Positions 24,784-33,214 of a stretch of 64,000 nucleotides of DNA are shown here, in pieces. The number at the start of each line of letters is the position of its first letter. The first letter of the stretch is position 1. Source of the DNA: Ramlibacter sp. WS9. GTDB taxonomy: Bacteria; Pseudomonadota; Gammaproteobacteria; Burkholderiales; Burkholderiaceae_C. Both the position numbers and the translations under genes were made by a program. Below the pieces are notes generated by a model. That model saw only the letters and a list, made by a program, of their open reading frames with translations, had not been told where the DNA came from and ran no database searches. Where the stretch lies: the NCBI RefSeq assembly GCF_003797765.1, contig NZ_RKMB01000018.1:62001-126000 (forward strand), read 5' to 3'.

Positions 24784-25601
24784 GGCCGGTCGTCCATGTA
24801 CTCGAACTCCACCAGCGTGTCGTCGGGCCAGCTTCGGTCGCCCAGCGGCAGGAAGTAGGTTCGGTCCACCAGCACTTCGCAATCGCAGAAGGGCAGGTCG
24901 TTCTTCAGGCCCGGGTCGTCACTCGCGCCCGCGTAGAGTTGTTGGATCGGCAGGCTTTCGCGCCGCCCGCCCGCGGCAAGCGCCACGTTGAACACCGGCC
25001 GGTCGGCGAAGAAAAGGTACTGCGTGTCCTTCCGGTCGCAGTAGCTCTTGGGATCGCTGAACAGGTTGGTGAGCCGGCCGAGCGCACCCGTGTTGGAGAC
25101 CAGGTCTGCCTCGAGGCCGACGAGGCACTCCAGCCGCATGTCGCCCAGACGGCGCGTGTTGGGCGGCAGGCCGGGCGTGCGGATGTCGGTGCGCCAGGTC
25201 ATCGTCAGCTTCTTGCGGTTCGGCGACACGATGGCGTTTTCGGCGATGGCTTTGCGATCGCGCTGCAGCGTGAATGTCTGGTCCGCGGCGATGGGGACTT
25301 CATAGGCAAAAGTGGATCCGACCACTTCCAGCAGCACATGGGACAGGTCGGTACTCTGGCGGCGCGGCAGCAGCTTGAAGCGCAGCACGGCGTTCGGCGC
25401 CATTGCTGGACGCAGGCGCTCGAACAGGTCCATGCCCTGGACCATTTTTCGATAGGATTTCTCGACCGGGTCGCGCGCGGCGGCTGTCACGGTGACCGGC
25501 GGCAACGAACCGGCGGATTTTTTTTCTTGCGCGCCAACGGCAATGCACGCCGAGGCCAGCGCGATCAGCACTGCGACGCGGGGGAGCAATGTGCGCTGCA
25601 A
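24780..25601 (-). CDS. Exported protein of unknown function
   Basis: About 273 residues. The start is uncertain: no ATG is suitably placed. TTG codons at 25601 and 25589 or the GTG at 25571 would give a signal peptide (LLPRVAVLIALASACIAVGAQ), whereas any start above 25613 would have to cross a terminator. The mature protein has RKMVQGMDLFERLRPAMAP, two paired cysteines (DLPFCDCEV) and no family I know. It is coupled to the lipoprotein downstream by a 4-bp overlap, so the two probably work together in the envelope. Confidence 0.65.
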   Translation of the reverse strand: MQRTLLPRVAVLIALASACIAVGAQEKKSAGSLPPVTVTAAARDPVEKSYRKMVQGMDLFERLRPAMAPNAVLRFKLLPRRQSTDLSHVLLEVVGSTFAYEVPIAADQTFTLQRDRKAIAENAIVSPNRKKLTMTWRTDIRTPGLPPNTRRLGDMRLECLVGLEADLVSNTGALGRLTNLFSDPKSYCDRKDTQYLFFADRPVFNVALAAGGRRESLPIQQLYAGASDDPGLKNDLPFCDCEVLVDRTYFLPLGDRSWPDDTLVEFEYMDDRP

Positions 25602-25612
25602 GGCGAAGGCGC

Positions 25613-25649
25613 AAAAAAAAGGCCCAGGCACGCGAGGCGAGCCCGGGCC
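25613..25649 (-). terminator. Intrinsic terminator of the glycine-zipper lipoprotein gene
   Basis: Minus strand: a 9-bp stem GGCCCGGGC/GCCTGGGCC (25649-25641 with 25629-25621) followed by eight T residues, starting 8 bp after the stop codon at 25657. Confidence 0.88.
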
Positions 25650-25656
25650 GTGGGAC

Positions 25657-25881
25657 TTAGCGCTTGTCCTTGCCCACCTCGTTGCCGACGACACCGCCGA
25701 CGGCGGCGCCACCCAGTGTGCCCAGGGCACTGCCGCCCGTCAGCACGGAGCCGGCCACTGCGCCGACGCCGGCGCCCACGGCGACGTTCTTCTCACGCTG
25801 GGTCATGTTGGAGCAGCCGGTCATCGCGATCAGCGAAACAGCGGCCACGGTGGTGACAGCAAAAGATTTGATCGTATTCAT
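25657..25881 (-). CDS. OsmB/YmgG-like glycine-zipper lipoprotein
   Basis: 74 residues: a lipoprotein signal (LIAMTGC, Cys23) then NMTQREKNVAVGAGVGAVAGS and a second GGAAVGGVVGNEVG run, the glycine-zipper form of OsmB-type outer-membrane lipoproteins induced by osmotic or envelope stress in enterics. It is monocistronic, ended by a clear terminator. Confidence 0.88.
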   Translation of the reverse strand: MNTIKSFAVTTVAAVSLIAMTGCSNMTQREKNVAVGAGVGAVAGSVLTGGSALGTLGGAAVGGVVGNEVGKDKR

Positions 25882-26037
25882 GTCTTCCCTTTCGGAACGG
25901 ATAAGGAAAGTTCAGGATAGGGCGCGCACGACCGCGCAGGGTGAGTGGATGGCGCCAGCATGTGTAGGAGCGTGTCTCGGACTCAAGTGCGGCGCTGCGG
26001 CTCAGCGTTTCGCCAGTGCGGAGTTATTCCGCGGCGA

Positions 26038-27642
26038 TCAACCGAACGGCACGCCTTTGACGTGCGCCGGTATGGCGGCGCCCAACTGCTGCAGCAGAGT
26101 CGCGGTAACGTCCTCGGTCGTCACCGGGGGCAGGCGCCGGCCCGCTTCGAAGCCGGGCCCGCGCGCCAGCACGAACCCTTCGCACGAGTGGCCGCCGGTG
26201 CGAAAGAACGGCATGGGCCCGATGCGCCCGTGCACCGGGTGATCCACCACGTCGGTTTCGATCTCGCGCCACACCACCATCAGGTCGGCAGCGGAAAGGT
26301 TCGCACCGTCCCACGGTGTCTGCCGCACGCGGATGATCTCTTCGGCCATCGGCTCGCCGCTGCGCGCATCGACCAGCTCACCGAGCATGCGCGCGATCTC
26401 ATCGCCCACGCGCTGGAAATCCTCGGGGGCGATGCCCTGCGCTGCGTCGCGGCCGGCGACGTTGATCCGCACCAGGCCTTCGGAATAACCCGGCAGCGAA
26501 AACGCCCGCATCGCCGGCCACTGGCGGCGATACCAGTTGCCTGGGTCCCAATCGAGCGGGTCGTCCATGGCCTCTTGTTCGTAGGGGGACTCCAGCACAG
26601 CTTGGCCATGGGGTGTGCGCTGGTCCCAGACTTCCTCGCGCCAGTGGCGTGAATAGTCCAGCCGCGATGGGGGCAGCGGTTCGCCGGCGGCGCCGCCGGC
26701 GAATGCCGCTTCGCCCTGGCTCCATCGGTAAATGAGCTCCGGCAGGAACACCATCGAGCAGATGTCGAGCGTGTTGCTCTGCATGCCATGCGGGGAAAAA
26801 ACGATGATGCGGGCGTCTTCCCCGGCCTGGTCGAGGAGGAGGCCCAGGTCGGCATCGATGGCCTGCACCACGTCCAGGATGAAATTGCTGCCGGCGTTGC
26901 GCTGCAGTTCCGCCAGCGGACCGGCAGCTTGGCTGAGGTGCCAGAACAGGTGGCCTGCCGTATGCACTTCGGCGTACGCGCACATCAGCAGGTCCCAGCG
27001 CTCCATTCGCATCAGATCCAGGATGATCGCGGTGCGCTGGTGCACCGCGGCCACGAGCCGGTCTCGCGTCAGGCGCATCTGGTCCATGTCGTAGATGCTG
27101 GGGATGCGGTACGACATCGTCTGTGTGCCGTCGTCCGCCTCATGCTCGCTGTCGTACAAAGGGTGGCGTCCATGGCGCGCGATCAGTTCGGCGAGCAGCC
27201 CGGGCGGCGACGATTGGCGCAGGATCTGGTTGACCTCGGTGCCCCAGCCGAGCAACTGGACGCCGTTGACGTCCGGCACTTGCTGAGTCAGCGGAATGTC
27301 GAAGATGGCGACACGGCGGTCCGGGCCCAGCGCGTAAAAGGGCGGGTACTTCCTGAATTCGTAAGACGCCCGCTCGGTGAAGCTGAAGGCCTGCGCGTCA
27401 TAGTCCTGGTGGCCCCATTCGTCGCTGGTGTCGACCTGGCACCCCTGCAGCAACGTCAGCCAGCTGCTCTCGGTACGGTTCAGGCTGGTGTTCGTCTGGC
27501 GGGCGTAGAGGCCATCGCGAGCGAGCCGTGCGAGTGTGGGCAAACGGCCTTCGGCGAGCCAGCCTTCCAGCAACTGCGGACCGAGGGCGTCCAGGCCGAT
27601 GGCGATCACCGGCGAGCGTTGCATTGTCTTTGCTTGGGCCAC
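26038..27642 (-). CDS. AlkP-superfamily phosphodiesterase/phosphohydrolase
   Basis: 534 residues from a GTG at 27642 (AAGAGAG upstream); an ATG at 27624 is the alternative. N-terminal AIGLDALGPQLLEGWLAEG holds the first metal Asp. Later motifs are NRTESSWLTLLQG (nucleophile Thr/Ser region), AEVHTAGHLFWH, IIVFSPHGMQSNT and a C-terminal TGGHSCEGFVLARGPG (metal His), as in type I phosphodiesterases and nucleotide pyrophosphatases. SPHG replaces the usual SDHG, so one metal ligand may differ. No signal peptide. It starts 17 bp after the glycosyltransferase stop, forming a two-gene operon that suggests a glycan or phospho-glycan role. Confidence 0.82.
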   Translation of the reverse strand: MAQAKTMQRSPVIAIGLDALGPQLLEGWLAEGRLPTLARLARDGLYARQTNTSLNRTESSWLTLLQGCQVDTSDEWGHQDYDAQAFSFTERASYEFRKYPPFYALGPDRRVAIFDIPLTQQVPDVNGVQLLGWGTEVNQILRQSSPPGLLAELIARHGRHPLYDSEHEADDGTQTMSYRIPSIYDMDQMRLTRDRLVAAVHQRTAIILDLMRMERWDLLMCAYAEVHTAGHLFWHLSQAAGPLAELQRNAGSNFILDVVQAIDADLGLLLDQAGEDARIIVFSPHGMQSNTLDICSMVFLPELIYRWSQGEAAFAGGAAGEPLPPSRLDYSRHWREEVWDQRTPHGQAVLESPYEQEAMDDPLDWDPGNWYRRQWPAMRAFSLPGYSEGLVRINVAGRDAAQGIAPEDFQRVGDEIARMLGELVDARSGEPMAEEIIRVRQTPWDGANLSAADLMVVWREIETDVVDHPVHGRIGPMPFFRTGGHSCEGFVLARGPGFEAGRRLPPVTTEDVTATLLQQLGAAIPAHVKGVPFG

Positions 27643-27659
27643 GTCTTGCTCTCTTCTTG

Positions 27660-28622
27660 TCAATAGCCGAATGCGTAGGGTTGGATGGCGTCGTACCGGC
27701 CGCTCGCGGCGAGCTGCGCCGCCTGCTCCAGCCACGCCCCCATCCGGAAATTCACCTGCACTTCGAAGTCGCCCTGCACCCGGCGGTGATAGGCCAGCGC
27801 GTCGTCGATCACGGCGGCGGCCTGCGAGGGCCGGTCGGATTGCGCATGGATCGCCGCGAGGACCATCGAAGCATTGAGCGATTCGACCGGGAACGTCTCG
27901 GGCCTTTCGCGGTGGACCCGTTCGAGCGCGACGCGCGCTTCGGCGAGCCGGCCCGCACGGTACGCCATGTAGCCGCTGAACCAGGGGTAGCGCAGGCACC
28001 CGGGTTCACGTGCCATGGCGCAACGCAGGCGCAGCCCGTACCAGTCGTCTTTTTCTTTCTGGCGCCGCAAGTCCGGGTAGTGCCGCAGACGCACCTGGGG
28101 CGCCCATGCCGCCGTCTCGTTCGAGCGGCGCAGGCTGGGCTGGGCGGTGTCGTGGATCAGGCCGCTATGGTGATGGCCCTTGCGGAAAAAGCACAGCTTG
28201 TAGTCTTCCACCAAAGCGTCCTGGCCGACGTCGGTGGTCCATGCGCAGAACAGCCCGGCCGGCAGGCCCGCATCGGGCTGCGACATGAGCGCCTTCAGCT
28301 CTTCGCGGTCGATGCGCTCGTCGGCATCCAGCGTCAACAGCCAGGGCGTGCGCAGCAGGTCGAAACCTCGATTGCGCTGTGTTGACAGCGCGAAGCATTC
28401 AGCGGCATCGAGCTCGGCCTGCAGCGCGGTGATCCCGAAGTGCTCGGACAGCAGCTCCCGCGTGCGATCGGTCGACCCGGTGTCCACGATGACCACCTCC
28501 GCAAAAAGGTCGACGATGGGCCGAAGGCTCGCCACAACGTTCGCTTCCTCATTCTTCACCAACATGCACAGGCCGATATCCAGCATTCGCTTGTCGCTCA
28601 TCCATCCCAGGAGCTCGTTCAT
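27660..28622 (-). CDS. Family 2 glycosyltransferase with C-terminal TPR-like region
   Basis: 320 residues from the ATG at 28622 (ATG at 28601 also possible). The GT-A fold opens with CMLVKNEEANVVASLRPIVD and VIVDTGSTDRT, and the DxD motif is in LTLDADERID. The last 120 residues are helical, with YRAGRLAEARVALERVHRERP, as in the SunS/WaaE-type GT2 plus TPR proteins. It likely transfers a sugar to a cell-surface acceptor and is cotranscribed with the phosphodiesterase at 26038. It is divergent from the Bug receptor at 28721. Confidence 0.85.
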   Translation of the reverse strand: MNELLGWMSDKRMLDIGLCMLVKNEEANVVASLRPIVDLFAEVVIVDTGSTDRTRELLSEHFGITALQAELDAAECFALSTQRNRGFDLLRTPWLLTLDADERIDREELKALMSQPDAGLPAGLFCAWTTDVGQDALVEDYKLCFFRKGHHHSGLIHDTAQPSLRRSNETAAWAPQVRLRHYPDLRRQKEKDDWYGLRLRCAMAREPGCLRYPWFSGYMAYRAGRLAEARVALERVHRERPETFPVESLNASMVLAAIHAQSDRPSQAAAVIDDALAYHRRVQGDFEVQVNFRMGAWLEQAAQLAASGRYDAIQPYAFGY

Positions 28623-28720
28623 ACCACACGCGACCGTCGAAGCCGAAAGTTCGCAACCTGGGAACTGATGGGGCATGGGCACAAGTGAAATAATGGCCCG
28701 CACAACCTCAGGAGACTCGC

Positions 28721-29689
28721 ATGCGCTTCGGTTCCCGCTGGCTGGCCGTTCTGGCCGGCGCCGCCCTGTCCACTTCACTCGCCATCGCCCAGACTTACCC
28801 CAACAAGCCGATCAAGGCGGTGGTGCCTTTCGCGCCCGGCAGCGCGACCGACCAGATCGGCCGGGCGTTTGCCACCAAGATGTCGGAAACGCTGGGCCAG
28901 ACCATCGTGGTGGACAACAAGCCCGGCGTGAACGGCATGCTGGGCGCGGACGCGGTGGCCAAGTCGGCGCCCGACGGCTACACCATCCTCATCGGCACCA
29001 ACAGCACCAACGCGGCGCTCAAGAGCCTGATGAAGAAGCTGCCCTACGACCAGGACACGGCGTTTACACCGGTGGCGTACATGGGATCGGTGCCGCTGAT
29101 CGTGGCCGTCAACAACGACGTGCCGGCCAAGACCCTGCGCGAACTGGTGGACCTGGCCAAGGCCAAGCCGAATCACGTGACGTTCGCCAGCGCCAGCACC
29201 TCGCAGCTGGTGTCGACCGAGATGCTTGCGAGCATGGCCGGCATCCAGATGACCAACGTGCCCTATAAGAGCGGCCCGGCGGCGATGACCGACCTGATCG
29301 GCGGCCAGGTGATGCTGTTCACGGCCGACTTCGCCGTGATGCTGCCGCAGGTCAAGGGCGGCAAGATCCGCGGGCTCGCCGTGACGTCGACGAAGCGCTC
29401 GCCCGCGATCCCCGAGCTGCCCACGGTCAACGAGGCGCTGGGGCTGAAGGACTACGAGCTGATCGCGTACTTCGCGGTGTTCGCACCGGCCGGCACGCCG
29501 CCGGACGTCATCGCCAAGCTCAACGCCGCCGTCAATGCGGCTGCGTTGAGCAAGGACGTTCAGGAGAAGTTCGCCGCCATCGGCTTCACCGTCGAGGCCG
29601 GTTCACCCGAAGCGCTGGCGCAGCGCAACAAGGTCGAAACCGCCAAGTGGGCCAAGGCAATCCGCGACGCGAAGATCGAGCCGCAATAA
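28721..29689 (+). CDS. Bug/TctC-family periplasmic solute-binding receptor
   Basis: 322 residues with a signal peptide (ending LAIAQ), YPNKPIKAVVPFAPGSATDQIGR, a DNKPGVNGMLGADAVAKS loop and APDGYTILIGTN, the standard Bug signature. AGGAGA precedes the ATG at 28721. No regulator or TctAB gene adjoins. It is the second orphan Bug receptor in this window; the ligand is unknown (carboxylates and amides are typical for the family). Confidence 0.93.
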   Translation: MRFGSRWLAVLAGAALSTSLAIAQTYPNKPIKAVVPFAPGSATDQIGRAFATKMSETLGQTIVVDNKPGVNGMLGADAVAKSAPDGYTILIGTNSTNAALKSLMKKLPYDQDTAFTPVAYMGSVPLIVAVNNDVPAKTLRELVDLAKAKPNHVTFASASTSQLVSTEMLASMAGIQMTNVPYKSGPAAMTDLIGGQVMLFTADFAVMLPQVKGGKIRGLAVTSTKRSPAIPELPTVNEALGLKDYELIAYFAVFAPAGTPPDVIAKLNAAVNAAALSKDVQEKFAAIGFTVEAGSPEALAQRNKVETAKWAKAIRDAKIEPQ

Positions 29690-29777
29690 CCAACGGGCTG
29701 TCACGGTTCTTTCACGTTCCCGGGAGACAGTGATGAGCTTTGGTCCGAAAGTGGCCTCTTTTCACCCGGAAACAACT

Positions 29778-30917
29778 ATGAAAATCAAGTTACTGGTTGC
29801 CTCGCTCGCGCTTGGCCTCGTTTACGCCTGCGGCGGCGGCGACCCGCTCAAGACCCTCACAGGCGAAGCCCCGCTGGTGATCGGGCACCGCGGCTCCCCC
29901 GGCACGTTGCCGGAACACACGCTGGAAGGCTATACGCTCGCCATCCAGCAAGGCGCCGATTACGTCGAGCCGGATCTGACGCTTACGAAGGACGGCGTGC
30001 TGATCGCCCGGCACGAGCCGGTGCTGGATGGCACGACGGACATCGCGAGCAAGTTCCCCGCGTCGCGCAAGACCACCAAGAACCTGGACGGCGTGTCCAC
30101 CTCGGCGTACTTCGCGAGCGACTTCACGCTGGCGGAAATCAAGACGCTGCGCGCGGTGCAGGCCTCGGCCTCGCGCTCGCATGCCTTCGATGGGCAATAC
30201 AGCATCCCGACGCTCGACGAAGTGATCGCGCTGGTGAAGTCGGAGTCGGCCAAGGTAGGCCGCACGGTCGGCATCTATCCCGAAATCAAGCATTCGACTT
30301 TCCACGCCACCGTGGCGGGTTTCGGCGCGAACGTGATCGAGGACAAGCTCGTCGCCACGTTGCACGCCGCGTACAGCAACAGCGCGAGCGCGCCCGTGTT
30401 CATCCAGTCGTTCGAAGTTTCCAACCTGCAGTACCTGCGCTCCAAGACCGCCATCCGGCTGGTGCAGCTGATCGACGCGGACGACGTGAACGCCGACGGC
30501 AGCATGTCATTGGTCGCCCCTTACCGCCAGCCGTACGACTTCGTCGTGAAGGGCGATGCGCGCACGTTTGCCGACCTGCTCACACCCGCCGGCCTGGACT
30601 TCGTGAAGACCTATGCCAACGCGGTGGGCCCGTGGAAGCCGTACCTGGTCAAGACCGTGAACGACGGCGTCGAGCGCACCGGTGACAGCACGCTCACCAT
30701 CAACGACCGCCGCGTCGACGGCAGCACAGGCGTCGTGGAAGCAGCCCACGCGCGCGGCCTGCTCGTGCACACCTGGACTTTCCGCAACGATTCGAGCGGC
30801 TACGGTTTCAAGGATCCGCAGGCCGAAATGGAGTACTACATGCGGTTGGGTGTGGACGGCCTGTTCACGGACTTCACCGCCACCGGCGTCGCGGCGAAGA
30901 ACGCCGCTCTTCGCTGA
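29778..30917 (+). CDS. Glycerophosphodiester phosphodiesterase lipoprotein (GlpQ-like)
   Basis: 379 residues from the ATG at 29778, which gives a lipoprotein signal (LGLVYAC, Cys18). A start at 29733 has the better ribosome site (GGGAGACAG) and would add 15 residues. The GDPD motifs are intact: GHRGSPGTLPEHT with His37, EPDLTLTKDG with Glu64 and Asp66 for the metal, and ARHEP with His79. It hydrolyses glycerophosphodiesters to glycerol-3-phosphate in the periplasm or outer membrane. It sits 10 kb from a UgpABCE-type importer that could take up such products. Confidence 0.9.
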   Translation: MKIKLLVASLALGLVYACGGGDPLKTLTGEAPLVIGHRGSPGTLPEHTLEGYTLAIQQGADYVEPDLTLTKDGVLIARHEPVLDGTTDIASKFPASRKTTKNLDGVSTSAYFASDFTLAEIKTLRAVQASASRSHAFDGQYSIPTLDEVIALVKSESAKVGRTVGIYPEIKHSTFHATVAGFGANVIEDKLVATLHAAYSNSASAPVFIQSFEVSNLQYLRSKTAIRLVQLIDADDVNADGSMSLVAPYRQPYDFVVKGDARTFADLLTPAGLDFVKTYANAVGPWKPYLVKTVNDGVERTGDSTLTINDRRVDGSTGVVEAAHARGLLVHTWTFRNDSSGYGFKDPQAEMEYYMRLGVDGLFTDFTATGVAAKNAALR

Positions 30918-30931
30918 CGCGTCCCGACAGA

Positions 30932-31246
30932 TGTCATTGCGGGCTCTTGTTCCGCAATCCATGACTTTGCTTTCGACGGTGGTTGGCGCACCCGCTCTGG
31001 CGCGACCGCGAATGGACCTGCGCCCGACCCACCCCAACCACCGGCCGAGTCCAGCGTGCGGGTTTGCAATCGTTGCGCGCCAATGTTGTCTCTGAGCGTC
31101 AGGCGGTATCCGGCAGGGCCGATCTCAGCGAAGTCGGCGCAAAGCGGCGACCGACACAGTGTGAGGCCCTGCCGGGTGCCGCCTGACGCGATGCGAGGAA
31201 GAGGAAGTCCGGAAGTCATGGATTGCGGATCGAGTCCGCAATGACA
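30932..31246. repeat. Intergenic block bounded by inverted copies of a TGTCATTGCGG repeat
   Basis: The 343-bp gap between the phosphodiesterase and the LysR gene is bounded by a repeat at 30932-30967 (TGTCATTGCGGGCTC ... TCCGCAATCCATGACTT) and its inverted copy at 31213-31246. Each copy is itself a hairpin. Between them lies a member of a second repeat family (31096-31190). I see no coding potential here. Confidence 0.75.
31096..31190. repeat. Short copy of the GCGTCAGGCGGTA palindromic element
   Basis: A 95-bp element whose ends, GCGTCAGGCGGTATCCGGCA and the near-complement ending GCCGCCTGACGC, form imperfect 24-26 bp inverted repeats. The interior (GATCTCAGCGAAGTCGGCGC ... GACACAGTGTGAG) matches the reverse complement of 63690-63740 in the longer copy at 63667-63900. 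Confidence 0.8.
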
Positions 31247-31260
31247 ACCGCACTCACGAG

Positions 31261-32166
31261 TCAAAGGTTCGGATAGTTCGCGAACAGCTCCGCTGCCCAA
31301 TCGACGAACGCGCGGGTCTTGGCGCTCAGGTGGCGGTTGGGCGGGTACACCACGTGCAGCGGGATGCTCGGACGTGACCAATCCGCTAGCACTTGCACCA
31401 GTTGCCCGGTTGCGAGATAGGGTGTCACCGCGAACTGCGCGGCTTGCGAGATGCCCAGCCCGGCGACCAAAGCCTCGGTGTGCGCATTGCTGCAGTTGAC
31501 CGACACCTTGTAGGTGCCGACCAGTTCCACCACTTCGTCGCCCTTGTTGAACACTTCCGGATGGAAGCGGCCCGTTCGCGCGGAGAAGAAGCCCACGGTG
31601 GTGTGGCCCTTCTCCAGGTCGTTCGGGTGCTGTGGCACGCCATGGCGCTTGAGGTAGTCCGGTGAAGCGACGGTGATGAGCCGCAGGTTGGCGATGCGCC
31701 TGGCCACCAGCGATTGCTCGATCAGGTCGCCGCCGCGCAGTACGCAGTCGACGTTGTCGCTGATCAGGTCGACCGGCCGGTCGCTCACGCCCAGGTCGAG
31801 CTGGATGTCGGGGTAGCGCTGGTAGAACTTGGGCAATGCGGGGATGACGATGAGGCGCGCGATGGACGCGCCGACGTCCACCCGGAGCCGCCCGCTGGGA
31901 TTGGCCTGCGCATTGGTCATGCTGGCCTCGATGTCGTCGAGGTCGTTCAACAGGCGCGTAGTGCGTTCGTAATAGGCCGCGCCATCGGGCGTCACGGTGA
32001 CGCGCCGCGTCGTTCGATTGAGCAGCCTGACCTTGAGCCGCGCTTCCAGGTGCTGCACCAGCTTGGTCACGGTGCCTTTGGGCAGTTCGAGCGACTCTGC
32101 GGCCTTGGTGAAGGTGCCCGCCTCCACCACCCGCGCGAAGACCCGCATGGTTTGAATCTGGTCCAT
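31261..32166 (-). CDS. LysR-family regulator of the adjacent efflux operon
   Basis: 301 residues: HTH at 1-60 (MRVFARVVEAGTFTKAAESLELPKGTVTKLVQHLE) and a CrgA/DhcR-type effector domain. It is divergent from the hydrolase-RND operon; the 115-bp gap contains a 24-bp palindrome (32209-32232) of the form LysR proteins bind. By analogy to MexT/BpeT-type LysR genes next to MexEF-like pumps, it probably activates the efflux genes on sensing a co-inducer. Confidence 0.92.
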   Translation of the reverse strand: MDQIQTMRVFARVVEAGTFTKAAESLELPKGTVTKLVQHLEARLKVRLLNRTTRRVTVTPDGAAYYERTTRLLNDLDDIEASMTNAQANPSGRLRVDVGASIARLIVIPALPKFYQRYPDIQLDLGVSDRPVDLISDNVDCVLRGGDLIEQSLVARRIANLRLITVASPDYLKRHGVPQHPNDLEKGHTTVGFFSARTGRFHPEVFNKGDEVVELVGTYKVSVNCSNAHTEALVAGLGISQAAQFAVTPYLATGQLVQVLADWSRPSIPLHVVYPPNRHLSAKTRAFVDWAAELFANYPNL

Positions 32167-32208
32167 TGATCTTCCTGTTCTTGCTTGTTCGCCCTGTTGG
32201 GTCGCATT

Positions 32209-32232
32209 GTTCTCCGTTTGGAAACAGAGAAC
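32209..32232. promoter_or_regulatory. LysR operator palindrome
   Basis: GTTCTC-CG-TTTGGAAA-CA-GAGAAC: a dyad with matching outer (GTTCTC/GAGAAC) and inner (TTT/AAA) arms, 43 bp from the lysR start and 50 bp from the hydrolase start, in the divergent promoter region. Confidence 0.7.
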
Positions 32233-32281
32233 TGGCAGGAGGCCTCTTTATCCGCATGACCCACATGCCTATATTCCAACC

Positions 32282-33136
32282 ATGTCAACTCGCCCTGCAT
32301 CCGCTGCAACCTCCGCTATCGCGGAAGCCGATACCACGATCGATGTGGCCGGTCGCGCAATGCAGGCGCCGGGGTTGAAAGCGCGCATTTACGGGAAACG
32401 CAAGCCTGGAAGCGCCGCACCCCTGGTGCTGCACTTCCATGGCGGCGCCTTCGTCAGCGGCGACCTGGACAGCGGCGCGTGCATGGCGCGCCTGTTGGCC
32501 GAAGTGGGCGCGGTCGTGGTCTCCGTGGCTTATCCGCTGGCGCCCGAGCATCGCTTCCCCGAGGCGGTAGAAGCAGGCTATGCGGCCCTGGAGTGGGTCT
32601 ACAAACAACGCAACAAGCTGGGCGGCAAGGGCGCGCCCGTCTATTTGGCAGGCGACGAGGCGGGCGGCAACCTGGCCGCGGCCGTGGCGTTGGTGGCGCG
32701 AGACCGCGGCCATCCGCCGCTGGCCGGGCAGATCCTCGTCGCGCCGATGCTCGATCCGTGCGTGGGTACAGCGTCATTGCGCGAGACGCAGGAATGCATG
32801 GCCGGCTGCAAATGGGCCGACGGCTGGCAGCAATACCTGCGTGGCCCGATGGACGCCGAGCACCCGTACGCGGTGCCGGGCAAGGCCACGCGTCTGGTCG
32901 GCCTGCCGCCGGCGCTGATCTTGACCGGCGCGGACGATCCGATGCGCGACGAAGCGATGGCCTATGCGCAACGCCTGCGCGACGCCGGCATCGCCGTCAC
33001 CAGTAACCTCATGCCGACGCAAACCGGTTGGCCCGATTCGCTCACCGAACCGCCGACGCAGGAGTGTCCGTGCGCGGTGGGCGTGAAAAAGCACCTGAGC
33101 GCGTTCTTCGCGCAGGCCACGCCGCCGCCTTCGTAG
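32282..33136 (+). CDS. HSL-type alpha/beta-hydrolase fold protein lacking catalytic Ser
   Basis: 284 residues from MSTRPAS at 32282. It has the hormone-sensitive-lipase oxyanion motif HFHGGAF (His53-Gly54-Gly55), SVAYPLAPEHRFPEAV and GADDPMRDE (candidate Asp). The nucleophile elbow reads GDEAGG (124-129) with Glu126 where Ser is required, and the C-terminal segment that should hold the catalytic His (LMPTQTGWPD) has none. It is therefore probably not an esterase but a ligand-binding pseudoenzyme. It is the first gene of the RND efflux unit. Confidence 0.85.
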   Translation: MSTRPASAATSAIAEADTTIDVAGRAMQAPGLKARIYGKRKPGSAAPLVLHFHGGAFVSGDLDSGACMARLLAEVGAVVVSVAYPLAPEHRFPEAVEAGYAALEWVYKQRNKLGGKGAPVYLAGDEAGGNLAAAVALVARDRGHPPLAGQILVAPMLDPCVGTASLRETQECMAGCKWADGWQQYLRGPMDAEHPYAVPGKATRLVGLPPALILTGADDPMRDEAMAYAQRLRDAGIAVTSNLMPTQTGWPDSLTEPPTQECPCAVGVKKHLSAFFAQATPPPS

Positions 33137-33214
33137 TCCCAGTCATCCATCCGCATTGCGCCTTCCCGGTGATCCGCCGGGCAGGACGAACTCATCCCAA
33201 AAAAGGAAGAAACC

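Noticed and set aside
25882..26037. Promoter or small gene between the glycine-zipper lipoprotein and the phosphohydrolase
   Set aside because: No clear promoter, ribosome site or structured element was visible on either strand.
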